55,169 nt of DNA from Bacteroidota bacterium (lineage in GTDB: Bacteria > Bacteroidota > Bacteroidia > Bacteroidales > VadinHA17): positions 1 to 55,169 of the forward strand of contig JAUZNW010000003.1 of NCBI GenBank assembly GCA_030706785.1. Reading direction: 5' to 3'. The number at the start of each line of letters is the position of its first letter. Within the stretch, counting starts at the first letter, position 1. This document shows positions 1-7,449 of this stretch, piece after piece. A model generated the notes under the pieces. It was not told where the DNA came from and did no database searches. It saw nothing but the letters and a program-made list of their open reading frames with translations. The position numbers and the translations under genes are program-made.

Positions 1-14
1 AAATGGAATTATTA

Positions 15-46
15 TTTGGCCGGCTATTCAGAAATGAGTATTTTTG
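15..46 (+). promoter_or_regulatory. Bacteroidetes-type promoter of the SRP RNA
   Basis: The -33 element TTTG (15-18) and the -7 element TATTTTTG (39-46) are separated by 20 nt. This is an exact match to the phylum consensus TTTG-N19-21-TAnnTTTG. The RNA's first paired base, at 51, lies 5 nt after the -7 box, where transcription would be expected to begin. Site and spacing are read directly from the sequence; function is inferred. Confidence 0.8.
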
Positions 47-50
47 CATC

Positions 51-147
51 GGGTAAGTCTTATACGACCAGCTCCTGCTGAACTCCCCCAGGACCGGAAG
101 GTAGCAAGGGCAGGTGGTTGTAGCGGTGCGATATAAGTAGCTTACCC
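51..147 (+). ncRNA. ffs: Signal recognition particle RNA (bacterial small type)
   Basis: This is the RNA core of the signal recognition particle, which binds Ffh and targets nascent membrane and secreted proteins to the translocon. The ends pair exactly (GGGTAAG at 51-57 with CTTACCC at 141-147). The apical part contains the conserved GGACCGGAAGGTAGCAAGGG stretch with its GGAA tetraloop and asymmetric AGCA side. It is about 97 nt, the 4.5S-like size without an Alu domain. A perfect promoter precedes it. The closing stem is followed by a T-run (147-152), so the molecule probably ends in its own terminator. Confidence 0.93.
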
Positions 148-197
148 TTTTTGTTAATGCCTGTCTGTTAATCTCTTGGCAGGATTCATGAGAAAAG

Positions 198-335
198 CAG
201 TACTTGCCCCCCCTCCCAGGGGGGTAGTGGGCATCAGGAACAGGCAGGATGAATGACATAGTATTAACAGAAAACCTGCAAAATGCAATACTTTACCCCC
301 CTTCAGGGGGGCAGGGGGGTAGCCGGAACAGGCAG
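198..335. repeat. Two imperfect copies of a GC-rich intergenic element
   Basis: Two copies lie about 87 bp apart (198-247 and 285-335). Each begins GCARTACTT, has a C-run then a G-run that can form a hairpin (CCCTCCCAGGGG in the first, CCCTTCAGGGGGG in the second), and ends with GGAACAGGCAG. The gap between the SRP RNA and the next gene (148-416) holds nothing else I recognise. Related C-run/G-run sequences recur in other gaps of this window. Confidence 0.7.
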
Positions 336-416
336 ATTGCTGTATAGTGTACAGGCACAGAAATTACGTATATAATTACGTAATTAATTTCATTGCTTCT
401 AATTACTTGATCAACT

Positions 417-1031
417 ATGCTTCTCAAAATTTATCCTGAAAATCCCAATCCAAAGCACATCAGGAAAGTTGTAGATGTCTTGGAAGCTGAAGGGATAATA
501 ATTTATCCTACTGATACAGTTTATGCCATGGGTTGTGACGTGAGGGCAAACAAGTCGATTGAAAAGATAGCCAGGTTCAAGGAAATGAATCCTCTGAATC
601 CTGATATGTCGATAATATTCCACGATATGAGCCAGCTTTCGGAATATACAGTCATAAGGGACAACTCACTGTTTAAGCTGCTCAAAAGAAATCTTCCAGG
701 TCCATTCACTTTTATTGTCAAAGCAAATAACCAGATCCCGAAACTCTTCAAAAACAAAAAGAAAACAGTAGGTATCAGGATCCCCGATAACAACATCATC
801 CTCGATATCGTCAGAGAGCTTGGCAGACCAATAATCACCACCTCCATTCATGATCCGGACTCACTCGTTGAATATACAACCGATCCGGAACTTATCCACG
901 AGAAGTATCGCGATTTTGTTGACATCGTGATCGACGGCGGCTTTGGGAAAAACGAAGCGTCAACTGTTGTTGACTGCACCACAGATGAAATAAAAATAAT
1001 CCGCCAGGGATTGGGTGTGCTTGAATATTAA
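417..1031 (+). CDS. Sua5/YciO/YrdC family protein, YciO-like
   Basis: The 204-residue protein is a single YrdC-fold domain. In this family YrdC/TsaC and Sua5 make threonylcarbamoyl-AMP from threonine, bicarbonate and ATP, the first step of the t6A37 modification of ANN-decoding tRNAs. Visible features are the N-terminal YPTDTVYAMGCD motif, the central LPGPFTFIVK motif and KKKTVGIRIPDN, typical of the nucleotide/RNA-binding cleft. The N-terminal IYPENPNPKHI stretch and the overall length resemble E. coli YciO more than TsaC. It could be the sole TCA-AMP synthase or a YciO paralogue; the sequence alone does not decide. It converges on trkH with a 27-bp gap. No SD is seen. Confidence 0.85.
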   Translation: MLLKIYPENPNPKHIRKVVDVLEAEGIIIYPTDTVYAMGCDVRANKSIEKIARFKEMNPLNPDMSIIFHDMSQLSEYTVIRDNSLFKLLKRNLPGPFTFIVKANNQIPKLFKNKKKTVGIRIPDNNIILDIVRELGRPIITTSIHDPDSLVEYTTDPELIHEKYRDFVDIVIDGGFGKNEASTVVDCTTDEIKIIRQGLGVLEY

Positions 1032-1058
1032 CTGCCTGTTAAATTATGGTGAAACAAA

Positions 1059-2507
1059 TTATTTGCTGTAGAAGTTTCTGGCAAACAATATTATTACTGT
1101 AAGCAGTTCAAGCCTACCGATGATCATGAAGGCTCCGAGAACCCATTTTCCTGCTGCAGGCATTTCGGCGAAATTTGTAAATGGCCCGAAACTTCCGAGA
1201 GCCGGACCAATATTCCCGAGCATTGAAGCGGTTGTGGTGAAGGAGGTCATAATATCATAGTCCATCAATGACAGAATAAGGGTGCCTGCACAGATAAAAA
1301 CAAAATAAAAAGTCGCGAATATCAGAAGGTTGTAAACGATTCCCGGAGGTACTGTTTTCCCATCGACACGAACCGGGAGAAATGCACTCGGATGTATCAT
1401 TCTCCTCACCTCATTTCTGTTATTTTTTGTAATAATGAGCAGCCTTATAATCTTAACTCCACCGCTCGATGAACCAGCCATCCCTCCCGTAAACATAATG
1501 ATGATCATTATTGTAATAAGAAGATTTCCCCATGCACTGAAGTCAGTGGTGTAAAATCCTGTGGTGGTCATGATTGAAATAACATGGAAGAATCCATTAA
1601 TTATTGAGTTGAAAGGCGAAGCTTCACGTTCTGCGAAAAGCAGAATACTGACCAGAAGGGAGAAACCGAGCCCGATCGCTATGTAAACCATGAGCTCATT
1701 ATTATGTGTAATCTTCCTGAACTTGTTTTTAAGTGCAAAGTAGAAAACCACGAGATTCGTTCCGGCAAAGAACATAAAGATGGTTATTACAGCTTTAAGA
1801 TAAGGTGAGGAAAATGCCGCTATATTATTGTTTCTTGTAGAAAACCCCCCTGTTGATAATGTTGATAATGAATGACATACAGCATCAAAAAAAGGCATCT
1901 TACCGAATAGCAGGAGAATGACTTCACCAAATGTCAGGGTTATATAGATTAAAATCAGTCTTTTTGAGGTTTCAAAGAACTTCGGGTGGATCTTGTCAGT
2001 CAGTTGTCCTGAGAATTCAGTCGTCGACAGTTGTATGTTCAGGCTTTTCATGACCGGCAGGACGTAGAATGACAGTGTGATTACAGCCAGTCCTCCAAGC
2101 CATTGTGTGAGACTCCTCCAGAAAAGTATACCATGCGGCAGGGACTCGACATTCCTAAAAATGGTTGCTCCGGTTGTCGTGAAGCCTGAGACCGATTCAA
2201 AAAAGGCATCAGTGAAACTGGCTGCAGTTCCGCTGAAAAGATAAGGAAGTGTTCCAAATAAGCTGGACAGGAGCCATATTCCGGTATTGATAATATATCC
2301 TTCCCTGGAACCATAAACCCTTTCTTCGTTCCGGAGAGGGGTAAACACAAGTACACCGGTGACTATTGTGACGAGGGCTGAGTACAGAAACGGATAAGCG
2401 ACCTTCTCCCCGTATATAAGGGAAACGACTGCTGAGACAAGCATGAATATACCCTCAAAGATCAGGAGCTGACTGAAAGCCCTTGCAATAATCCTGAAAT
2501 TGAACAT
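1059..2507 (-). CDS. trkH: Trk-type potassium uptake membrane subunit TrkH
   Basis: This is the inner-membrane K+ translocating subunit of the Trk system. The 482-residue protein is almost entirely hydrophobic and shows four pore-loop repeats that each contribute to the selectivity filter: TTTGAT, STGGF, TTTGFY and NIGPA. Length matches TrkH/KtrB proteins. It lies 6 bp downstream of trkA on the same strand, so the pore and its cytoplasmic gating ring are probably co-transcribed and made in fixed ratio. It ends convergently with the YciO-like gene, with no obvious terminator between them. Confidence 0.95.
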   Translation of the reverse strand: MFNFRIIARAFSQLLIFEGIFMLVSAVVSLIYGEKVAYPFLYSALVTIVTGVLVFTPLRNEERVYGSREGYIINTGIWLLSSLFGTLPYLFSGTAASFTDAFFESVSGFTTTGATIFRNVESLPHGILFWRSLTQWLGGLAVITLSFYVLPVMKSLNIQLSTTEFSGQLTDKIHPKFFETSKRLILIYITLTFGEVILLLFGKMPFFDAVCHSLSTLSTGGFSTRNNNIAAFSSPYLKAVITIFMFFAGTNLVVFYFALKNKFRKITHNNELMVYIAIGLGFSLLVSILLFAEREASPFNSIINGFFHVISIMTTTGFYTTDFSAWGNLLITIMIIIMFTGGMAGSSSGGVKIIRLLIITKNNRNEVRRMIHPSAFLPVRVDGKTVPPGIVYNLLIFATFYFVFICAGTLILSLMDYDIMTSFTTTASMLGNIGPALGSFGPFTNFAEMPAAGKWVLGAFMIIGRLELLTVIILFARNFYSK

Positions 2508-2513
2508 ACCTTA

Positions 2514-3854
2514 TCAGGTGAAATATTTCGACAGCTTTTCGTAGGCGGATGGAAGTGTAAAAACGACAACCTTGTCATTTGCATTGATTATTGTATCCCC
2601 GGTAGCGATGAAAGGAACGCCGTCACGTGTACCTCCGCCAACGATAGCATCTTTCGGGAAATCGAGGCTTCTAAGCGTGCCTCTAGTTATTTTTGAATTT
2701 GCGGGTACATTGAATTCTATAACTTCAGCATCAGTCCCGGTCATATACTTCACCTGTGTTACATTGGGATTGGTCGTATGACGGAATATCCTGCTGGCCG
2801 CTGAAATCTTCTTGTTAATGATGGTATCGATGCCGGTATTCTCAGCCAGACTTATATATTCCATATTTTCCACCTCGGCAATTGTCCTTTTTACCCCAAG
2901 CTTTTTAGCCAGGAGACATGAAAGTATATTTGTTTCTGAATTTCCCGTCACTGCAACGAAAGCATCCATCCTGGCAATGCCCTCCTGTTCAAGTAGCTCG
3001 ACATTTCTGCAGTCGCCGTTTATGACCATTGTGCTTTCCAGTATTTCTGACAGTGCCTCACATCTTGCAGGATCGGAGTCGATCAGCTTTACTTCACAGT
3101 TTTTCTGCATATAAAGTGCGACATGCTTTCCAATCCTGCTTCCTCCAAGGATCATTATACTCTTGGCTTCAAAATTCTCTTTCCCCGATGTGGCCATCAT
3201 TTCGTCAATCCCTTCATTTGTTGAAATGACAAATACAAGGTCTCCATGCTGGAAGCGTTCACTACCCCTCGGAATAATGGTTTTATCGTTTCGTTTGATT
3301 GCCACTGCCCTATACTTGTCGGTGCTGCTTGTAATGGCAATTTCTTCGAGGCTTTTATTAATTATCGGTGCGTTTTCATCAAGTCTCTGGACAAACATTG
3401 CAAGTTTTCCTCCACAAAATTCCATGAATTCGGTGGTTCCTGTCTCGTGCAGAAGGCTCAGCACCTCGCGTGCCGCGATCAGCTCCGGGTAGATAAGCGA
3501 ATCGATTCCGAGCGATTTGAAGAATTCCAGGGTTGAATGTTCAAGGTAGTCCAGATTGTCGATTCGGGCTATGGTTTTTATCGCTCCAAGCCTTTTGGCG
3601 AGGATTGCTGCTGTTATATTCGTGTCCTCTCCATGCGTTACAGCGATGAAAAGGTCTGTTTTTTTCTGAAGAACATCCTGGAGGACACTTATTGAAGTGG
3701 CAGAACCAATCCGGGTAAGAACATCAAGCGAAGTATCAATGGGCTTTAGCCTGTTCTCCTCTGTATCGATCAGAATGATATCGTGATTTTCGTTTGAAAG
3801 CAACTTGGCCAGATGTGTACCGACTTCACCGGCACCGGCAATTACGATTCTCAT
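2514..3854 (-). CDS. trkA: Trk system NAD-binding regulatory subunit TrkA
   Basis: This is the cytoplasmic gating subunit of the Trk potassium transporter, which binds NAD(H) or ATP/ADP and controls TrkH. It has the duplicated RCK layout: Rossmann domain 1 (GAGEVGTHLAK near the N-terminus), a TrkA-C domain, Rossmann domain 2 (GGSRIGKHVA, about residue 233) and a second TrkA-C domain ending near residue 446. The frame is open 8 codons further upstream, but MRIVIAGAGEVG places the start right at the first beta strand as in other TrkA proteins, so I chose 3854. It precedes trkH with a 6-bp gap. No SD is visible. Confidence 0.94.
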   Translation of the reverse strand: MRIVIAGAGEVGTHLAKLLSNENHDIILIDTEENRLKPIDTSLDVLTRIGSATSISVLQDVLQKKTDLFIAVTHGEDTNITAAILAKRLGAIKTIARIDNLDYLEHSTLEFFKSLGIDSLIYPELIAAREVLSLLHETGTTEFMEFCGGKLAMFVQRLDENAPIINKSLEEIAITSSTDKYRAVAIKRNDKTIIPRGSERFQHGDLVFVISTNEGIDEMMATSGKENFEAKSIMILGGSRIGKHVALYMQKNCEVKLIDSDPARCEALSEILESTMVINGDCRNVELLEQEGIARMDAFVAVTGNSETNILSCLLAKKLGVKRTIAEVENMEYISLAENTGIDTIINKKISAASRIFRHTTNPNVTQVKYMTGTDAEVIEFNVPANSKITRGTLRSLDFPKDAIVGGGTRDGVPFIATGDTIINANDKVVVFTLPSAYEKLSKYFT

Positions 3855-3913
3855 AACAACCACATAAAAACATGACAAAGTAATGCATTAATTGTCAAAT
3901 TATAAAATTCAAA

Positions 3914-5923
3914 TCACAGCTTCATCCTGAACGCGCCTGATTTCTTAATGTAATGCAACGTATCGGCATTCCTTGCCTGAGACTTCATTACCAGATAAAA
4001 ATCGGAACTGACCTCCGGTGTAAGTATTACCCTGGCTCCTCTGAAATCAAGATTATTTGAATCTTGTGGTTTTAAAGCCGTACCTGTCAGAATAACATAA
4101 TCCGGCCTTGATGTCTGTAGCAATTCGTCATTCAGGGAACCTGAAATAAGAATCCTTTTGCTTTTGACCTCAATCAGGACAGGAGAACCATTTGTCCTGT
4201 ATGTCTTTATTTGCAGCCCCGCGGAAGCAGAGTGTCTTAGTACCTCGGGCGGCAAAGAATCCCTTCCGCAATACATATTCAGCAGTTTTCCAGTCCTTAA
4301 ACAGGTAACTTCACTTCCTGAACCATTGTAAACGATTAGCTCTGATGACGTTCTTGTCCTGAATTCCCTGATGCTCCCGGCCAGTATGAATAGGAGGAGG
4401 GACAAAAGGGGAATCAAGACCGGAAATGAGCGTTTGTTGAACAAAAACACAAGGAAGAAGAACAAAGCGGCAAATAGAAGTGAAGGTTCCAGACTGCCCA
4501 TGCCAATATTCTCAATAGATGAGAGAGGCAGAGATGATGCCTTGATCGTCAGCGTTTCGGTTATTCCGGTAAGGAAATTCAAAAGCACTGCAAGAGAATG
4601 TGAAACAAATCCCACCGGATAGGTTAACGGGATCATGCAGCCAATGATTATCATGAGTGATGAAAGCGGGACAATGATCAGGTTTGTCAGAATGAACCAG
4701 GTCGGGAACCTGTTGAATGCAGAAATTGTGAGTGGAAGTGTCCCGGCCTGGGCTAGCAGTGTCACTGCAACAGATTGCCAGGCTTTATCAGCCAGCCAGT
4801 TTTTGAATCCGGCTATCGTATAAAGATTGCGGTAAAAACAGATAATGAAGATCACTGCCGAATAGGAGAGAAGAAACCCTATGTCAAACAGGACTGAAGG
4901 GTGGATGACTATAAGCATGAATGCAGAAGCGAGCACAGAATTAATACTGTTTACATTCCTTTTTATCAGGTTCCCGGTCTGGAGAAATGAGAACATCAGT
5001 GTCGCTCTAAGGACCGAAGGGGTCAGACCTGTTACAAAGGCAAAAAACCAGAGGAATAGAATTGTCAGGATCACTCTCAGAATATTTAATCTTCGCTTCA
5101 GGAAGAAGAGTACATTGAAGAAAAACATGCTCAGGATTACGGCATGGAGCCCTGAAACTGCCATAATATGCATCACACCCGCCCTTATAAAGCTCTGCTT
5201 CTGTTCCTGGTCAAGCATACTCCTTTGTCCGAGCGTTATTGCAGCCACAAGGGCGAGCCGCCTGCCGGTGATGCCGCGTTTTTCATACATCCGTATGATT
5301 TTCTCCCTGATTATCAGGGCACTGTGTCTTAGCTTCCTGTGAACCGGATGAGAATAATTTTCCAGATTTTCACTACTTATGAACCCCGAATACCTGATCC
5401 CCTGGTTAGCCATGTAAAACCTGTAGTCAAATTCATCAGGATTTCCACGGTTTGTTAAAGGAACAGGAGTAAATCTTATCCTGAGGTAATCACCGGGTAA
5501 AAGACCGGAAATGAATGGCTCCTTCCGTGAATTAAAAATCAAAGATCCCCCGAGCGGTTTATTGCCGGCCTCACCAATAAAGACTTTCAGCTTCCCTGTA
5601 AGTCTGTAGCTATTTGTTTTCTCTTCAGGATAGTCGGAAAGTTCGACAATGTAAGTTCCGGATCTGTTTGCAAGATCCGACAACCTGTTCATTTGGTTTG
5701 TATAAAGTTCTGATCCGCATACAAAAAGGGCTCCCGAAAGGACATAGCCATAAACCAGGTTTGAATTGAACTTATTAAAATGAAGGCTGTATAAAAATCC
5801 GGGAACCAGAATAATCAATGAAATTACAGCAAACAAAATACCCGGTTCAAGGTAACGGCCGGATATAATGCCTGCACAGAGCGGAACAGTTAACCGCAGA
5901 AAAGGGATCTCTTTATTCAGCAC
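3914..5923 (-). CDS. comEC: ComEC/Rec2-type competence membrane protein
   Basis: The 669-residue polytopic membrane protein belongs to the ComEC/Rec2 family, which forms the inner-membrane channel for single-stranded DNA in natural transformation. Residues about 1-70 are hydrophobic helices, about 75-185 form the soluble N-terminal (DUF4131/OB-like) domain, and about 220-500 form the channel domain with the conserved stretch VMHIMAVSGLHAVILSMFF. The C-terminal 160 residues occupy the place of the metallo-beta-lactamase-like nuclease domain, but no HxHxDH motif is visible, so the metal site appears lost. The start is GTG (GTG CTG AAT AAA). It is transcribed alone, with 59 bp to trkA. Confidence 0.88.
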   Translation of the reverse strand: MLNKEIPFLRLTVPLCAGIISGRYLEPGILFAVISLIILVPGFLYSLHFNKFNSNLVYGYVLSGALFVCGSELYTNQMNRLSDLANRSGTYIVELSDYPEEKTNSYRLTGKLKVFIGEAGNKPLGGSLIFNSRKEPFISGLLPGDYLRIRFTPVPLTNRGNPDEFDYRFYMANQGIRYSGFISSENLENYSHPVHRKLRHSALIIREKIIRMYEKRGITGRRLALVAAITLGQRSMLDQEQKQSFIRAGVMHIMAVSGLHAVILSMFFFNVLFFLKRRLNILRVILTILFLWFFAFVTGLTPSVLRATLMFSFLQTGNLIKRNVNSINSVLASAFMLIVIHPSVLFDIGFLLSYSAVIFIICFYRNLYTIAGFKNWLADKAWQSVAVTLLAQAGTLPLTISAFNRFPTWFILTNLIIVPLSSLMIIIGCMIPLTYPVGFVSHSLAVLLNFLTGITETLTIKASSLPLSSIENIGMGSLEPSLLFAALFFFLVFLFNKRSFPVLIPLLSLLLFILAGSIREFRTRTSSELIVYNGSGSEVTCLRTGKLLNMYCGRDSLPPEVLRHSASAGLQIKTYRTNGSPVLIEVKSKRILISGSLNDELLQTSRPDYVILTGTALKPQDSNNLDFRGARVILTPEVSSDFYLVMKSQARNADTLHYIKKSGAFRMKL

Positions 5924-6030
5924 AGCCTGCAGCGATTACAAGACAGTGGAATAAAGGTAGGAATAAATTAAAACATTTGGAAATAAATAAAGTGTTACTG
6001 GTTAGCAGGAATTTGATGAATCAGACAACA

Positions 6031-6060
6031 TGCGACCTGCACCTGCAACCTCCTGCATTT
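6031..6060. repeat. Short CCTGCAC/CCTGCAA word repeat
   Basis: The gap between comEC and def contains TGCGACCTGCACCTGCAACC followed by TCCTGC, an imperfect array of CCTGC-centred words. It belongs to the short-word repeats seen at 7107, 14801, 27207, 28141 and 49001. Confidence 0.5.
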
Positions 6061-6065
6061 AACCA

Positions 6066-6632
6066 TCACTTCACTTTCTGATTGGGAAGTATGGTCTTAT
6101 AGTCCACCTCGAACCTTCCCTTGCTGATGGCAGTCAGCTTGCTTTTAAGAAGCCTTCTTCTTAGCGGGCTTACTTTATCGGTGAAGAGTATCCCGTCGAG
6201 ATGGTCATATTCATGCTGGATGATCCTTGCTTTATAGCCCGTGTAAACTTCATCGTGGAACTCCCAGTTTTCGTCATAATAGGTAATTCGGACATAAGCT
6301 TCACGGTTGACCTCTTCCCTCAGGTTGGGAATGCTCAGGCAGCCTTCCGTCATTAACGCAAGATCACCGTATTTTTCAACAATACGTGCATTTATGAATA
6401 CTTTCTTAAAATCGGCAAGGTCTGGTTCATCGTCGCCAACCGGTTTGCCGTCAATAACAAATATCCTGATTGATTTTCCTACCTGTGGCGCAGCCAGTCC
6501 CAACCCTTCAGATTTGTAAAGAGTTTCAAAAAGATCGTTTATAAACTGCTGTAGATCAGGATAATCACGGTCAATACTCTCAGCAACTTTCCTCAGGATT
6601 GGGTGGCCATAAATTATAATGGGATAAACCAT
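6066..6632 (-). CDS. def: Peptide deformylase
   Basis: This metalloenzyme removes the N-formyl group from nascent proteins at the ribosome. The 188-residue sequence has all three family motifs: GLAAPQVG (45-52), EGCLSIP (96-102, Cys98 a metal ligand) and HEYDH (140-144, two His ligands and the catalytic Glu). The length is typical. It follows ruvX by 4 bp on the same strand, so the two form an operon, a common pairing in Bacteroidetes. The insertion at about 62-75 (acidic, GDDEPDLADF) between motifs 1 and 2 is usual for proteins of this phylum. Confidence 0.97.
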   Translation of the reverse strand: MVYPIIIYGHPILRKVAESIDRDYPDLQQFINDLFETLYKSEGLGLAAPQVGKSIRIFVIDGKPVGDDEPDLADFKKVFINARIVEKYGDLALMTEGCLSIPNLREEVNREAYVRITYYDENWEFHDEVYTGYKARIIQHEYDHLDGILFTDKVSPLRRRLLKSKLTAISKGRFEVDYKTILPNQKVK

Positions 6633-6636
6633 ATTA

Positions 6637-7065
6637 CTAAGCCTTGTTTATGTTAGCTCTGCCGTCAAGAAATGATTGCAGGATTATTGATGCACTTATT
6701 TTATCGATCAAGAATTTGTCCTGCCTGTTCCTCTTCCTGACTCCGCCCTCAAGGATGGTTCTCTGGGCAATTCCCGATGTAAACCTTTCATCGATGAGAT
6801 GTACCGGTTTCCCGGGAAATAACTTCTTTATCCTCCTGATGAACGGATTAAGATATTTAACAGATTCGCTCGGTTTGTTGTTCAATTTGAGGGGATAGCC
6901 AATCACGAACGCTTCAACATCTTCATCCTTAAGATATTCAGTCAGGAAATAAACAAATTCGTTATTTCTGACGGTTGTAAGGGGGGAAGCAATAATCTGC
7001 ATCGGATCGGTGACAGCTATACCGATCCTTTTGGTGCCAAAATCGATGCCAAGTATTCTTCCCAT
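6637..7065 (-). CDS. ruvX: Holliday-junction resolvase-like protein RuvX/YqgF
   Basis: The protein has an RNase H-like fold and is implicated in pre-16S rRNA 5'-end processing, with older suggestions of Holliday junction resolution. The N-terminus GRILGIDFGTKRIGIAV carries the first catalytic Asp, VHLIDERFTS the central Glu motif, and DKISASIILQSFLD the C-terminal Asp. It is 142 residues from the Met two codons inside the longest frame, which fits the family start better. It is the first gene of the ruvX-def pair. Upstream lies only a repeat-rich gap. Confidence 0.95.
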   Translation of the reverse strand: MGRILGIDFGTKRIGIAVTDPMQIIASPLTTVRNNEFVYFLTEYLKDEDVEAFVIGYPLKLNNKPSESVKYLNPFIRRIKKLFPGKPVHLIDERFTSGIAQRTILEGGVRKRNRQDKFLIDKISASIILQSFLDGRANINKA

Positions 7066-7106
7066 AATCACAATCCGGGCGCAAAAATAATAATAAAAAT
7101 TTAAAA

Positions 7107-7137
7107 GGTTACAGGCTCCAGGTTACAGGCGACAGGG
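7107..7137. repeat. GGTTACAGG/CGACAGG word repeat
   Basis: GGTTACAGGCTCCAGGTTAC followed by AGGCGACAGGG contains two GGTTACAGG-like words and a CGACAGG word. It lies just upstream of ruvX. The CGACAGG word is also the unit of the array at 14801. Confidence 0.5.
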
Positions 7138-7221
7138 AAGAATGCATTATGTATTAAAGGCGATGTAGGGAATGTATTATGTATTATTGATGATGTCTTT
7201 TGTGGGTAGAGTAGACATCAA

Positions 7222-7397
7222 TACCGCAAAACCGCAAAACCGCGGAACTGCAGAACCGCAAAACCGCAAAACCGCAAAACCGCGGAACTGCAGAACCGCA
7301 AAACTGCAGAACCGCAGAACTGCAGAACCGCAAAACTGCAGAACCGCAAAACCGCAGAACTGCAAAACCGCAAAACCACAAAACCCCAAGACTGCAA
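7222..7397. repeat. Tandem array of about 22 units of an 8-bp repeat (AACYGCRR)
   Basis: I can phase 22 consecutive 8-bp units from 7222 to 7397. The variants are AACCGCAA (most frequent), AACTGCAG, AACCGCAG and AACCGCGG, with decayed units at the right end (AACCACAA, AACCCCAA, GACTGCAA). Several units contain CTGCAG or CCGCGG palindromic cores. The array fills the gap between ruvX and nifJ and lies beyond the nifJ terminator. It contains no stops in several frames, so it yields spurious open frames rich in Phe-Cys or Lys-Pro-Gln. No known element is recognised. Confidence 0.9.
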
Positions 7398-7399
7398 AA

Positions 7400-7425
7400 C
7401 AAAAAAGCCACCCTTCCGGATGGCT
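7400..7425 (-). terminator. Rho-independent terminator of nifJ
   Basis: On the minus strand AGCCATCC-GGAA-GGGTGGCT (8-bp stem, one G-U pair, GNRA-like loop) is followed directly by six T. It begins 25 bp after the nifJ stop codon. Confidence 0.85.
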
Positions 7426-7449
7426 CTGAAGTATATTAAATACTGAAGT

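Noticed and set aside
7222..7397. CRISPR array
   Set aside because: Units are 8 bp and contiguous, with no spacers and no cas genes.
7172..7429. Open frames on both strands across the 8-bp repeat, giving Lys-Pro-Gln-rich or Phe-Cys-rich peptides
   Set aside because: They exist only because the repeat unit contains no stop codon; composition is purely repeat-driven and no start context is present.
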